From assembly GCA_900554695.1 (NCBI GenBank), contig USHV01000001.1:62001-126000 (forward strand): a DNA stretch of 64,000 bases, given 5' to 3'. Under the pieces are notes generated by a model, which was not told where the DNA came from, searched no databases, and saw nothing but the letters and a program-made list of their open reading frames with translations. The position numbers and the translations under genes were made by a program. The stretch's first letter is position 1; the number at the start of each line of letters is the position of its first letter. Origin of the DNA: an uncultured Prevotella sp. Its GTDB lineage: Bacteria; Bacteroidota; Bacteroidia; Bacteroidales; Bacteroidaceae. Below, piece after piece: positions 49,810-58,175 of this stretch.

Positions 49810-50250
49810 TTCATGCAAATTCCTGTTGACTTATGTTTACATTCGGCGCATCGGATTTAACATTTCATTTTTCTCATTCTGGAAAAATCCACTGCCTCTC
49901 CGGCCTCTCAAAAAGCCCGTTTTGCACAGACGGCAGAGCCGGAAACAGGCGGACGATTTGCGAAAGAGCCTTTTTCGCATCCCGAAAAAGGCCATATCAG
50001 AGGCCGAAATGCACCATATCGGCACGCGAAATGGGCCATATCAGAGTGCGAAATGGGCCATTTCGCAAGACGGGTGAAAGGGCATCGGAAAGCGTTGTTC
50101 CGTAAACGGCTGTTTATCAACGCATTACCAAAACCGCGATTTTTCGCGATTTTTCGCACAAAATTGTTCTTTGTGGATTTCAGAGCGGTTTTTGAGCGTT
50201 TTCGACGGTGAGAATTTAACTTCTCCGACAGCATTTTATATATTTTTATA
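49810..50250. repeat. palindrome-array element, copy 5 (family B)
   Basis: Five 19-bp quasi-palindromes start at 49960, 49982, 50004, 50026 and 50048 (exact 22-bp register), from GCGAAAGAGCCTTTTTCGC to the fully palindromic GCGAAATGGGCCATTTCGC. The left flank ATGCAAATTCCTGTTGAC and ATTTAACATTTCATTTTTCT and the right flank GCGATTTTTCGCG ... CAGAGCGGTTTTTG ... ATTTAACTTCTCCG match copy 3. No gene is supported in this gap. Confidence 0.85.
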
Positions 50251-50292
50251 CAATGCCGACGCCATATCACGCCTCCGCCATATCATCATCCG

Positions 50293-51375
50293 TCACAGGC
50301 ACGACTCGACAAAGGCACGCATCTCATCGGCGTGCTCCTCGGCGCTCTGCAGCAGCTTCAGCTGGGCCCGTGTGCGCACGAGGTTGTGCAGTTCGTACTG
50401 CGTCTTGTAGTAAGTGTCGCCGTTGATGTAGTCGGTCAGGAACCTCACGCACTGCATATAGGGGAACAGCGCGGCGGCGTATGGCAGATGATCGGTCTCG
50501 ACAGGCAGCAGGAAACCGCGCGCCGACTCGATGTATCCGCGCGTGAAGGCACGGAATATGTCCATGTTGAAGCTGACGTTCTCAAGGTTAGGATCGTCCT
50601 CAAGGCCCGTGTTCGCAGCCGAGCGGAGGAAGTCGCCGTAGTCGGAGAAGATGTAGTTGGGCATCACCGTGTCGAGGTCTATCACGCAGAGCACGCTGCC
50701 GTCCTCGTCGAACATGATGTTGTTCACCTTCGTGTCGCAGTGGCACACACGCTTGGGCAGCACGCCTTCGCGGTGAAGACACTCGGCCACGCACATGTCT
50801 TTGGCTCTTCGCTCCACCTCGCCGAGTATGTCGCGCACGCCCTTCACGCGTCCGGCGGCGTCGGCCTCGACGGCATCGCTCAGCTGGCGCAGGCGGAACT
50901 CCATGTTGTGGAAGTCGGGAATAATCTCGCCCGGCATCTCAGGCATGTCGGCAAGCATGGCCTCGAAGCGTCCGAAAGCCAGACCGGCACGCTGCGAGTA
51001 GTCGGCGTTCACTATGTCGAACGTCCTGGCGCGCGGAATGAACACCGTCATGCGCCAGTAGTTGTCGCCCTCGCGGCGGTAGGTTTTTCCGTCGTCCGCA
51101 GCCACCACGGTGAGCGTCTTGCGGCCGATGTCGCCCTCGCCCGCCTCGCGCAGCTTGCGGCGTATGTGGTCGGTCACGGTCACGATGTTGCGCTGCAACA
51201 TGTCAACGTCGGTGAATATGGCCGTGTTGATGCGCTGCAGAACATAGTCGGGCGCATCCTCCTCGGCGGTCGTCACCTTGTAGGTGTCGTTTATCAGTCC
51301 CGTCCCGAGCGGCTCCACGCTCACGGGTGTGCCCTTGGTGAGGAAATGTGAGACAATCGATAAAAGGTCGTTCAT
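50293..51375 (-). CDS. aminoglycoside phosphotransferase-fold kinase (possible N-acetylhexosamine kinase)
   Basis: A 360-residue cytosolic protein of the APH/choline-kinase fold. The N-lobe has the glycine-rich start EPLGTGLINDTYKV and VLQRIN. The catalytic loop RVCHCDTKVNNIMFD has the Brenner Asp and Asn, and VLCVIDLDTVMPNYIFSDYGDFLR carries the metal-binding Asp. Residues resemble the N-acetylhexosamine 1-kinase (NahK) group, used to salvage GlcNAc or GalNAc, but the substrate is a guess. Single gene; the upstream promoter was not identified. Confidence 0.75.
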   Translation of the reverse strand: MNDLLSIVSHFLTKGTPVSVEPLGTGLINDTYKVTTAEEDAPDYVLQRINTAIFTDVDMLQRNIVTVTDHIRRKLREAGEGDIGRKTLTVVAADDGKTYRREGDNYWRMTVFIPRARTFDIVNADYSQRAGLAFGRFEAMLADMPEMPGEIIPDFHNMEFRLRQLSDAVEADAAGRVKGVRDILGEVERRAKDMCVAECLHREGVLPKRVCHCDTKVNNIMFDEDGSVLCVIDLDTVMPNYIFSDYGDFLRSAANTGLEDDPNLENVSFNMDIFRAFTRGYIESARGFLLPVETDHLPYAAALFPYMQCVRFLTDYINGDTYYKTQYELHNLVRTRAQLKLLQSAEEHADEMRAFVESCL

Positions 51376-51643
51376 AATCAGACAGGTTATTGGTTATTTG
51401 GTTTTGGGGTTTCATATGGGCGTGTCGTCCATCAACGCACGCCTCGTTCTCTTATATATGCACGGCTACATACTGCTCGTCTGCACCCGGCAGCACGGCA
51501 CGGCATCGCCCGTCGCACGGAGCCATGAATAGCCCTCTTCAGAAAGACAAGGCCTATAACATGTCATGAAACGCGTCACACCGCCCTACAACAGTCCGGC
51601 CGGCGCAAAGCATGAAGCCGGAAAAAGCCGCACTGAAACAAAA

Positions 51644-51684
51644 AACACGCGATGCAGTCCTTTGAAAGGAATGCCACGCGTGTT
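51644..51684 (-). terminator. rubredoxin terminator
   Basis: Stem CGCGTGTT / AACACGCG enclosing an inner TCCTTT / AAAGGA hairpin; on the minus strand it is followed by TTTTTGTTTC. It lies about 40 bp after the rubredoxin stop. Confidence 0.8.
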
Positions 51685-51725
51685 ATGATAAACTTAAATT
51701 CTATTTACTGTTTACACGGAACGTA

Positions 51726-51890
51726 TTAATCCTCCGCCGGAGAGAAGTCGTCCTTTCCCACTCCGCAAAGCGGGCATACCCAATCTTCGGGCAGATCTTC
51801 AAACGCTGTTCCGGGAGCTACTCCGTTCTCCGGATCGCCAACCTCAGGATCATATACATATCCACATGTATCACATACATACTTTTTCAT
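51726..51890 (-). CDS. rubredoxin
   Basis: A 54-residue electron carrier with a single iron bound by four cysteines. The two knuckles are complete: [16 protein letters not shown] at the N-terminus and [13 protein letters not shown] near the C-terminus, with the usual aromatic residues and [12 protein letters not shown] between them. It is short, cytosolic and monocistronic, with a terminator after it and a -7 box about 65 bp upstream. In anaerobes it serves in reductive oxygen and peroxide detoxification. It marks the right edge of normal base composition before the AT-rich island. Confidence 0.96.
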   Translation of the reverse strand: MKKYVCDTCGYVYDPEVGDPENGVAPGTAFEDLPEDWVCPLCGVGKDDFSPAED

Positions 51891-51954
51891 ATTCAATCAA
51901 TATTTTTCTGTTATCGCGACAGCAACCGCCAACCGTTGGCGTCGCCCGCATTCA

Positions 51955-51962
51955 CAAAGATA
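51955..51962 (-). promoter_or_regulatory. -7 box TATCTTTG upstream of rubredoxin
   Basis: Minus-strand TATCTTTG, a perfect match to TAnnTTTG, about 65 bp before the rubredoxin ATG. No clear -33. Confidence 0.5.
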
Positions 51963-52065
51963 TGTTATTTATCAGATAACATCGCCCATACAGCCGTGTT
52001 TTTTATATATTTTAACCAAACGGAAAATTATTTATAACAAGCAGATACACTCTTTGTATATTTTT

Positions 52066-52096
52066 TTTGATAATTAATGTATTATTTATAAATTTG
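52066..52096 (+). promoter_or_regulatory. promoter of the peptide island
   Basis: TTTG at 52066-52069, a 19-nt spacer and TAAATTTG at 52089-52096 make a complete promoter about 50 bp before the first GT-like gene. The following genes lie within 50 bp of each other and probably share this transcript to 57102. Confidence 0.75.
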
Positions 52097-52146
52097 AACA
52101 TTCTAAAATTTATATACCTAAACCACAAAATAATATTCTAATAAAG

Positions 52147-52803
52147 ATGATAAATAAAAGAGCTTTTTCTCCTATTTCTGTTTATATTCCCAATCTAACA
52201 AAAAGAACTGACAGGAAAGCATCAATCGAAAAACAATTTAAAAATAAAAATGAGTTTGAACTAAATATTGTACAAGCTATAGAACATAAGATTGGTGCAT
52301 TTGGACTTTGGCAAACATTTATGAATATAGTCAGAAATGAATATAATAAAAAAAGCAATTTTTTTATATTTTGTGAGGACGACCATGTTTTCACAGAAAA
52401 TTATAATAAAGAATATCTCTTTGAAAGAATAATGGAAGCTGATTTTCTAAAAGCAGATATATTATCCGGAGGAGTAAGTTGGATGATGACACCAATACAA
52501 TGCAGTAAACATCTTTTTTGGCTGGAAAGATTCAATGGAATGCAATTCACAATTATTTATTCACGTTTCTATGAAACATTAATTCAAGCTGATACAAAAG
52601 AGGGATTCACCACTGATATTAAAATTTCCGACTTAAGTGATAATATTTTTGTTATGAATCCATACATATCAATACAAAAAGAGTTTGGATATTCTGATGT
52701 TACTTCATCCAATAATAAAAAAGGTTATGTTAATGGATTATTCCAAACAACAAGTAACAGATTACGTATACTTGATAAAGTAAAAAACTTTTATAACAAA
52801 TAA
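52147..52803 (+). CDS. GT25-like glycosyltransferase, paralogue 1
   Basis: A 218-residue cytosolic protein resembling family 25 (LPS/procollagen-type) glycosyltransferases. The N-terminal FSPISVYIPNLTKRTDRKASIE matches the start of that fold, where the acceptor loop Arg-Asp is typical. FFIFCEDDHVF near residue 78 provides the DxD-like metal/nucleotide-sugar motif (EDDH). LKADILSGGVSWM and LFWLERFNGMQFTIIYSRFYETLI follow. Very AT-rich and within an export operon, not an LPS cluster, so the secreted peptide is a plausible acceptor (inference). Only 5 bp separate it from the next gene, a diverged paralogue. Confidence 0.65.
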   Translation: MINKRAFSPISVYIPNLTKRTDRKASIEKQFKNKNEFELNIVQAIEHKIGAFGLWQTFMNIVRNEYNKKSNFFIFCEDDHVFTENYNKEYLFERIMEADFLKADILSGGVSWMMTPIQCSKHLFWLERFNGMQFTIIYSRFYETLIQADTKEGFTTDIKISDLSDNIFVMNPYISIQKEFGYSDVTSSNNKKGYVNGLFQTTSNRLRILDKVKNFYNK

Positions 52804-52808
52804 ACAAT

Positions 52809-53444
52809 ATGGGAGAAAATATATTCAATATACCAACATATATTATATGCAATAATAATACAAATAATAACATATCTATAAAACATGAGTTCTCAGAACG
52901 CGAGGAATTTGAATTACACGTAATAAATATTGGCATAAAAGATATAGCGTCAAACATCTGGATTGAACTAAGAAAAATCATAAAACAGAAAAAAGCAGAA
53001 GCAAACGATGATGTCATAATAATCTGTACTGATTGGCATCGGTTTTCTGAGAATTATAATTATAATACACTCATTAATAACATTATAAATGGAGCAGAAT
53101 TAGGAGCACAAATCATTTTTGGCGGATGCGAAAATGTTCTCGATATAATACATGTAAAAGATAATTTATTTTGGACTAACAAAATAAAGGAATCAGCATT
53201 TATAATAATATTCCGTTCGGCATTCGATACAATCATCCGTTCTAGACGTCATAAAAATGAGACTTTAACAAATATATTATCAAGGAATATTCCTAATAAG
53301 TTCATTATTTTCCCATTTATATCAAAAATAATAACTAAAGAAAAACAAATTAATAACAATATTAATGAAAAACAAACAAATAAAACATCTGAAGAAAAGT
53401 TTAAAACATATACACGAATTATGAAAAAATATAATTTAAAATAA
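52809..53444 (+). CDS. GT25-like protein, diverged paralogue 2
   Basis: A 211-residue protein collinear with the previous gene: VIIICTDWHRFSENYNYNTLINNI aligns with FFIFCEDDHVFTENYNKEYLFERI, IIFGGCENVL with DILSGGVSWM, and LFWTNKIKESAFIIIFRSAFDTII with the matching segment. The N-terminal ~30 residues of the GT fold are reduced, and the EDDH motif reads TDWH, so the metal-binding acid pair is altered. It may be inactive, a partner subunit, or bind a different donor. The C-terminus is rich in Asn, Lys and Gln. Unknown exact function. Confidence 0.55.
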   Translation: MGENIFNIPTYIICNNNTNNNISIKHEFSEREEFELHVINIGIKDIASNIWIELRKIIKQKKAEANDDVIIICTDWHRFSENYNYNTLINNIINGAELGAQIIFGGCENVLDIIHVKDNLFWTNKIKESAFIIIFRSAFDTIIRSRRHKNETLTNILSRNIPNKFIIFPFISKIITKEKQINNNINEKQTNKTSEEKFKTYTRIMKKYNLK

Positions 53445-53487
53445 TCTATAAATTAAACGTTATCTATAAGGTTTATCACATACATAT

Positions 53488-55746
53488 ATGAAGAAATCAT
53501 TTCCACATTATACTCAATTTGACGCAATGGATTGCGGTCCTACATGCTTACGCATGATAGCAAAATATTATGGACGCAGTTATTCTTTGGCAGAACTTCG
53601 CAAGCGTTCATTTCTCACAAAAGAAGGAGTTTCGATGCTTGGGATAAGTGACGCAGCGGAAATGATAGGATTTAGAACTCAAGGAATCAGAATCACATCT
53701 GACCAACTTATAAATGATGTTCCTACTCCATGCATCTTACATTGGAACCAAAATCACTTTGTTGTATGTTATAAAATAAAAAAACAAAAAAAAAGACTGT
53801 TTAATTTCAATAAGAGAGTATCTAACGATAATTATAAATTTTATATATCTGATCCTGCACAAGGAAAGGCCGTATTTACAAAACAAGAATTAGAAAAATG
53901 CTGGATAAGTACTAAACGTGATAATGAAAATAAGGGCACTGCTCTTATTCTATATCCAACACCGGCATTTTATGATGATGAGATCTATGAGAAAAATAAA
54001 GACGAAAAAGAGCAAAAGGTGGGATTAGGTTATTTTGCCCGTTATTTAATTCCACACAAATCACAAATAATACAACTGATACTCGCAATGGGGGTGACCA
54101 CGGTATTACAGTTGATTTTTCCATTTTTATCTCAAACTATGGTTGATAGTGGTATTGGAAACCAAAATCTGAGTCTTATCACACTTATTCTTATTGCTCA
54201 GCTTGTCCTTTATTTCACGCAGCTGGGAATAGAGTTCCTTAGAAGTTGGGTCGTTTTACACACAACAACACGCATCAACATTGCCCTTATATCGGACTTT
54301 CTTATCAAGCTAATGCGCATGCCAATAGCATATTTCGATACTAAAATGATTGGAGATATTATGCAACGAATTGGAGATCATGACCGCATACAAACATTTT
54401 TGACAGGAACATCTATAAATGTAATTTTTTCATTAACAAACTTCATTATATTCAGTTTTATACTTGCATACTATAATTTAACAATATTAGGTATTTTTTT
54501 TATAGGAAATACTTTATATGTGCTTTGGATATTGGCTTTCATGCGCTACCGCCGTGAATTAGACCAGCGTAGATTTTCACAAGCATCAGCAGACCAAAGT
54601 AATATGGTGGAACTTGTCACAGGTATGCAGGAAATCAAACTGACAAACAGTGAAAAGCAAAAACGTTGGAAATGGGAACGCATTCAGGTAAAATTATTCA
54701 AAATAAGCATGAAAGGCCTGGCACTAGGTCAATATCAACAGATAGGTTCTTCTTTCTTTAACCAACTGACAAGTCTTACGATAAGTTACATAGCCGCACG
54801 TTCTGTTGTAGAAGGACAAATGACACTCGGTATGATGATGTCAATGAGTTATATTATCGGACAGCTATCAGCTCCGGTGAGTCAATTTATCGGTTTCACA
54901 CAATCTTTACAAGATGCCAAAATCAGTCTTGAACGTTTAGGGGAAATACATAATAAGAAAGATGAGGAAGAACATTCCGAATCAAAACTATATGAACTTC
55001 CTGAAGACAAATCTATCAGTATACGAAATCTGTGGTTCAGTTATGACGGAGCCGACCGGGACTATGCATTAGAAAATATCAACATAGATATTCCACAAGG
55101 AAAAACAACAGCAATAGTCGGAGCCAGTGGCAGTGGAAAAACAACACTTATAAAACTCATATTAGGGTTCTACAAACCAAACAAAGGAACCATCCATATA
55201 GGACAGATTCCTCTCCAAAACATAAATAATCATGTATGGCGTGACCGTACGGGAGTTGTAATGCAGGAAGGTTTCATCTTTTCTGATACAATTGCAGGTA
55301 ATATTGCAGTGGGTGCAGATTATATTGATAAACAAAGATTGTTACATGCTGTAAAAACAGCAAATATAAAAGAATATATTGACGGACTTCCTCTTGCATA
55401 TAATACAAAAATAGGTATGGAGGGAAAAGGTATTAGTCAAGGACAAAAACAACGCATAATAATAGCAAGAGCTGTATATAAAGATCCTGAGTATTTGTTT
55501 TTTGACGAAGCTACAAATTCACTTGATGCAACCAATGAAAAAAAAATAATGGATAATCTTGAGGATTTCAAACAAGGTAAAACCGTGATAATTGTAGCAC
55601 ACAGACTCAGTACAGTGCAGAATGCAGACAATATAATTGTACTTGATAAAGGTAAAGTTGTTGAACAAGGTACTCACAGACAACTGACTGCAAAAAAAGG
55701 AGCATATTACACCTTGGTAAAAAATCAACTGGAATTGGGAAACTGA
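53488..55746 (+). CDS. C39 peptidase-containing ABC exporter (PCAT)
   Basis: A 752-residue bifunctional exporter. The N-terminal C39 protease (1-135) has catalytic Cys16 (DAMDCGPTC), His90 (WNQNHFVV) and Asp122 (ISDPAQG), all present, so it can cut double-glycine leaders. Six transmembrane helices follow (about 185-450), then a nucleotide-binding domain with Walker A GASGSGKTT, signature ISQGQKQR and Walker B EYLFFDEAT. It should remove the leader of the 59835 precursor after Gly-Gly during inner membrane export. It works with the HlyD-type adaptor encoded 8 bp downstream. Confidence 0.93.
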   Translation: MKKSFPHYTQFDAMDCGPTCLRMIAKYYGRSYSLAELRKRSFLTKEGVSMLGISDAAEMIGFRTQGIRITSDQLINDVPTPCILHWNQNHFVVCYKIKKQKKRLFNFNKRVSNDNYKFYISDPAQGKAVFTKQELEKCWISTKRDNENKGTALILYPTPAFYDDEIYEKNKDEKEQKVGLGYFARYLIPHKSQIIQLILAMGVTTVLQLIFPFLSQTMVDSGIGNQNLSLITLILIAQLVLYFTQLGIEFLRSWVVLHTTTRINIALISDFLIKLMRMPIAYFDTKMIGDIMQRIGDHDRIQTFLTGTSINVIFSLTNFIIFSFILAYYNLTILGIFFIGNTLYVLWILAFMRYRRELDQRRFSQASADQSNMVELVTGMQEIKLTNSEKQKRWKWERIQVKLFKISMKGLALGQYQQIGSSFFNQLTSLTISYIAARSVVEGQMTLGMMMSMSYIIGQLSAPVSQFIGFTQSLQDAKISLERLGEIHNKKDEEEHSESKLYELPEDKSISIRNLWFSYDGADRDYALENINIDIPQGKTTAIVGASGSGKTTLIKLILGFYKPNKGTIHIGQIPLQNINNHVWRDRTGVVMQEGFIFSDTIAGNIAVGADYIDKQRLLHAVKTANIKEYIDGLPLAYNTKIGMEGKGISQGQKQRIIIARAVYKDPEYLFFDEATNSLDATNEKKIMDNLEDFKQGKTVIIVAHRLSTVQNADNIIVLDKGKVVEQGTHRQLTAKKGAYYTLVKNQLELGN

Positions 55747-55753
55747 TATTATT

Positions 55754-57073
55754 ATGAAAAGACAAGATACTGATAATAATAAGGAAATTGACGAGATTGA
55801 GTTGAGAAGTGAGGATGTCCAGGAAGTTTTAGGGCAAACCCCGTCATGGATTCTACGTCGTGGAATATTCATGTTGACAATCTTTGTATTTGTCCTGCTT
55901 GCAGGATCGTGGTTCTTCAAGTATCCACAGGTAGTGAACGCAACAATAACCCTTACATCCCAGAATCCTCCAGCTAATATTGTAGCTAAGACATCGGGAG
56001 CGATTGCTGACATATATGTAAAAGACGGACAAAAAGTCCGGTCAGGACAAAGACTTGTCTTGATAGACAATCCTGCTTTAGTAAAAGACGTTGATTCTCT
56101 TTCTGCTGAACTTGAACGAATAACTGATGCAATAAACAAGATGCTTATATATCACATCCGTAATAATAGGATGAAGTTAGGCTCTATGCAGAATGACTTT
56201 TCAACAATGATGTTAAAACTGGACAATTATAATCAGTTTATTACATTAAATTACTATCCGCAGAAAATAGCTGCAAGTCAAAGACTTCTTGAAATATGCA
56301 AGCGGCAGACATCATCTGCATTAAGGCAACAGACTATTGTCAACAAACAGTACGAACTACAAAAGAAAAATTATAACAGATCTCAGATTCTTCACAAGAA
56401 AGGACTTATATCCGATGAAGATTTCGAACAATCTGGAAATACTCTCCTGCAAAGTGAACTAAATGTTGCAAATGCAACGGATAACGTAACAAACAACAGA
56501 TCGCAACAATTACAAATAAGCTCGGAAATCACCGAGCTTAAACAACAATATGCAGAACAGCTCAGCAATATCATAACTGATATGAAATCATCTATAAATC
56601 AACTTATAAACGACATTGCCACATGGCAAATGACTTATCTTATAACAAGTCCTGTAAACGGCACCGTAACATTCACAAATTTCTGGGCGAAGAATCAAAA
56701 CGTGGAAGCAGGAAAAGTTGTTTTCAGTGTGGTACCTTCACATACACCGGCCTTGATCGGGAAAGTTCAATTACCTGCACTCGGAGCGGGAAGAGTAAAA
56801 AAAGGACAAAAAGTAAATGTAAGTTTTGATAATTTTCCAGAGAAAGAATTTGGAATTGTAAAAGGAATTGTACGACGAATATCATTAATACCAACAAACG
56901 AAAATAATTATATCGTAGAAGTTGAGTTTCCTGATGGTTTAAAAACTTCGTACGGGAAATATCTTCCAATATCACAACAAATGTCAGGAAGTGCAAGCAT
57001 TATTACAGAAGATACAAGACTTATTGAACAATTACTACAACCAATTAAAAAAGTTCTATACAACAATACATAA
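55754..57073 (+). CDS. HlyD-family periplasmic adaptor
   Basis: A 439-residue membrane fusion protein. One N-terminal transmembrane helix (about 37-57, IFMLTIFVFVLLAGSWFF), a split lipoyl domain (PPANIVAKTSGAIADIYVKDGQKV and YLITSPVNGTVTFTNFWAKNQNV), a long alpha-helical coiled hairpin between them, and a C-terminal beta-barrel (VKKGQKVNVSFDNFPEKEFG). It bridges the C39 exporter to an outer membrane channel. No TolC homologue is in the window, so the channel is encoded elsewhere. The stop codon lies inside the terminator stem. Confidence 0.9.
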   Translation: MKRQDTDNNKEIDEIELRSEDVQEVLGQTPSWILRRGIFMLTIFVFVLLAGSWFFKYPQVVNATITLTSQNPPANIVAKTSGAIADIYVKDGQKVRSGQRLVLIDNPALVKDVDSLSAELERITDAINKMLIYHIRNNRMKLGSMQNDFSTMMLKLDNYNQFITLNYYPQKIAASQRLLEICKRQTSSALRQQTIVNKQYELQKKNYNRSQILHKKGLISDEDFEQSGNTLLQSELNVANATDNVTNNRSQQLQISSEITELKQQYAEQLSNIITDMKSSINQLINDIATWQMTYLITSPVNGTVTFTNFWAKNQNVEAGKVVFSVVPSHTPALIGKVQLPALGAGRVKKGQKVNVSFDNFPEKEFGIVKGIVRRISLIPTNENNYIVEVEFPDGLKTSYGKYLPISQQMSGSASIITEDTRLIEQLLQPIKKVLYNNT

Positions 57074-57102
57074 ACATCCATGAAATCACGGATGTTTATG
57101 TA
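57067..57102. terminator. bidirectional terminator overlapping the HlyD stop
   Basis: Perfect 13-bp stem TACATAAACATCC / GGATGTTTATGTA with a 10-nt loop. It contains the HlyD stop codon and lies between convergent genes. Confidence 0.85.
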
Positions 57103-57201
57103 TATGTACTTGAATATTTTTATTATATGCAATAATACATTTATTTGTTTTATACAAATGCAAAACAATAACTCAAGAAATATTTCTACCACAATTGGAA
57201 T

Positions 57202-57993
57202 TTATTCACAGAACTCTTTTTTTAAAGGATGGAACAGTTTGTTTCTTGTTCCCAATGCCTTTATTTCTTCTGCAGAGAAATCAGGTCGCCATCTCATCGT
57301 TCCATGGTTTATACCTGTACCTTGTACATAAAAACGATTACGGTTACCTTCAGCAACAAAAGGACCTGTTCCCCCAAAATCTTCTAACCTAAATCCATTA
57401 TTATATAAAGCAGAAGCTATTATTACCTCATAGAACCCTTTATTATTTTCTTTTTTAAGAAATATATCAAGAAAAGCCAAAGCTTTTTTTGATATTCTAT
57501 ATATAGGATTAAATGACTTAACCCAAGAAGTTTCTTCCACATGATCTTCCTCATCGAATGTTAATGTACTCCACCAACACCAATTCCAATTTTCAGAATT
57601 TCTCAAAGAAATATGAGAACTCAGCATATCAGCATTATTATCATAGAATGCATCAAAAAAAATATTCCAGTTACCTGTAAATATCACATCATATTCCATT
57701 ATCCAAAAATAATCATATTCTGGATGTGTATGATAAAACAATTCTGCAATAAAATGCTCACTACCATACAATCTTTCATATATTGGAGAATAATCTAATG
57801 AATTTAATTGCTCTAATGTGAATACAAAAGGGACAATCTTCTCACGTTCCAATCTACTCCCATCTGCCCCATTATCTCCTTGAAACGCCCAAAAAATATC
57901 ATACCGATCTGATAACTCTATCTTAAGTTTATTAAACTTATAGACAGTACTATCATCAACAAAATGTGCAAGAAAAAGAATCGCTGTTTTCAT
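57202..57993 (-). CDS. DUF3405-like putative glycosyltransferase
   Basis: A 263-residue cytosolic protein (start MKTAILFLAHF; the frame is open 10 codons upstream). FWIMEYDVIFTGNWNIFFDAF looks like the donor/metal motif (EYD) of a GT-A fold, and the sequence as a whole resembles DUF3405-type glycosyltransferases. FGGTGPFVAEG and GINHGTMRWRP are later conserved-looking stretches. It is the only minus-strand gene in the island and is divergent from the VKOR fusion. Its AT-rich composition matches the island. A peptide- or glycan-modifying role is inferred from context. Confidence 0.55.
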   Translation of the reverse strand: MKTAILFLAHFVDDSTVYKFNKLKIELSDRYDIFWAFQGDNGADGSRLEREKIVPFVFTLEQLNSLDYSPIYERLYGSEHFIAELFYHTHPEYDYFWIMEYDVIFTGNWNIFFDAFYDNNADMLSSHISLRNSENWNWCWWSTLTFDEEDHVEETSWVKSFNPIYRISKKALAFLDIFLKKENNKGFYEVIIASALYNNGFRLEDFGGTGPFVAEGNRNRFYVQGTGINHGTMRWRPDFSAEEIKALGTRNKLFHPLKKEFCE

Positions 57994-58080
57994 ATTATAA
58001 TTAATATTGTTTAGTATTAGCATTTTATTTTACAATATTAATTATATTTTGGGGAATATTCAAATTTTTTGAAAGAATAA

Positions 58081-58111
58081 TTGGAGTTATTATTATATTT
58101 TTATATATTTG
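58081..58111 (+). promoter_or_regulatory. promoter of the VKOR fusion and precursor genes
   Basis: TTG at 58081-58083, 20 nt, then TATATTTG at 58104-58111, about 65 bp before the VKOR fusion ATG. It would also transcribe the precursor at 59835. Confidence 0.7.
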
Positions 58112-58175
58112 TGGATATGTTGCAAGCAACACTTTAAACCTAAAAACAATCTTATTATTAATAATAAAAATAACT

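Noticed and set aside
53488..57073. Interpretation as a haemolysin-type type I secretion system for an RTX protein
   Set aside because: The C39 domain has its catalytic Cys, His and Asp intact and a GG-leader precursor is nearby; no RTX repeats are present.
52147..57993. Interpretation as an LPS or capsule biosynthesis cluster because of GT25-like genes
   Set aside because: No flippase, polymerase or sugar-nucleotide genes; the neighbours are a C39 exporter, HlyD adaptor, VKOR fusion and GG-leader peptide.
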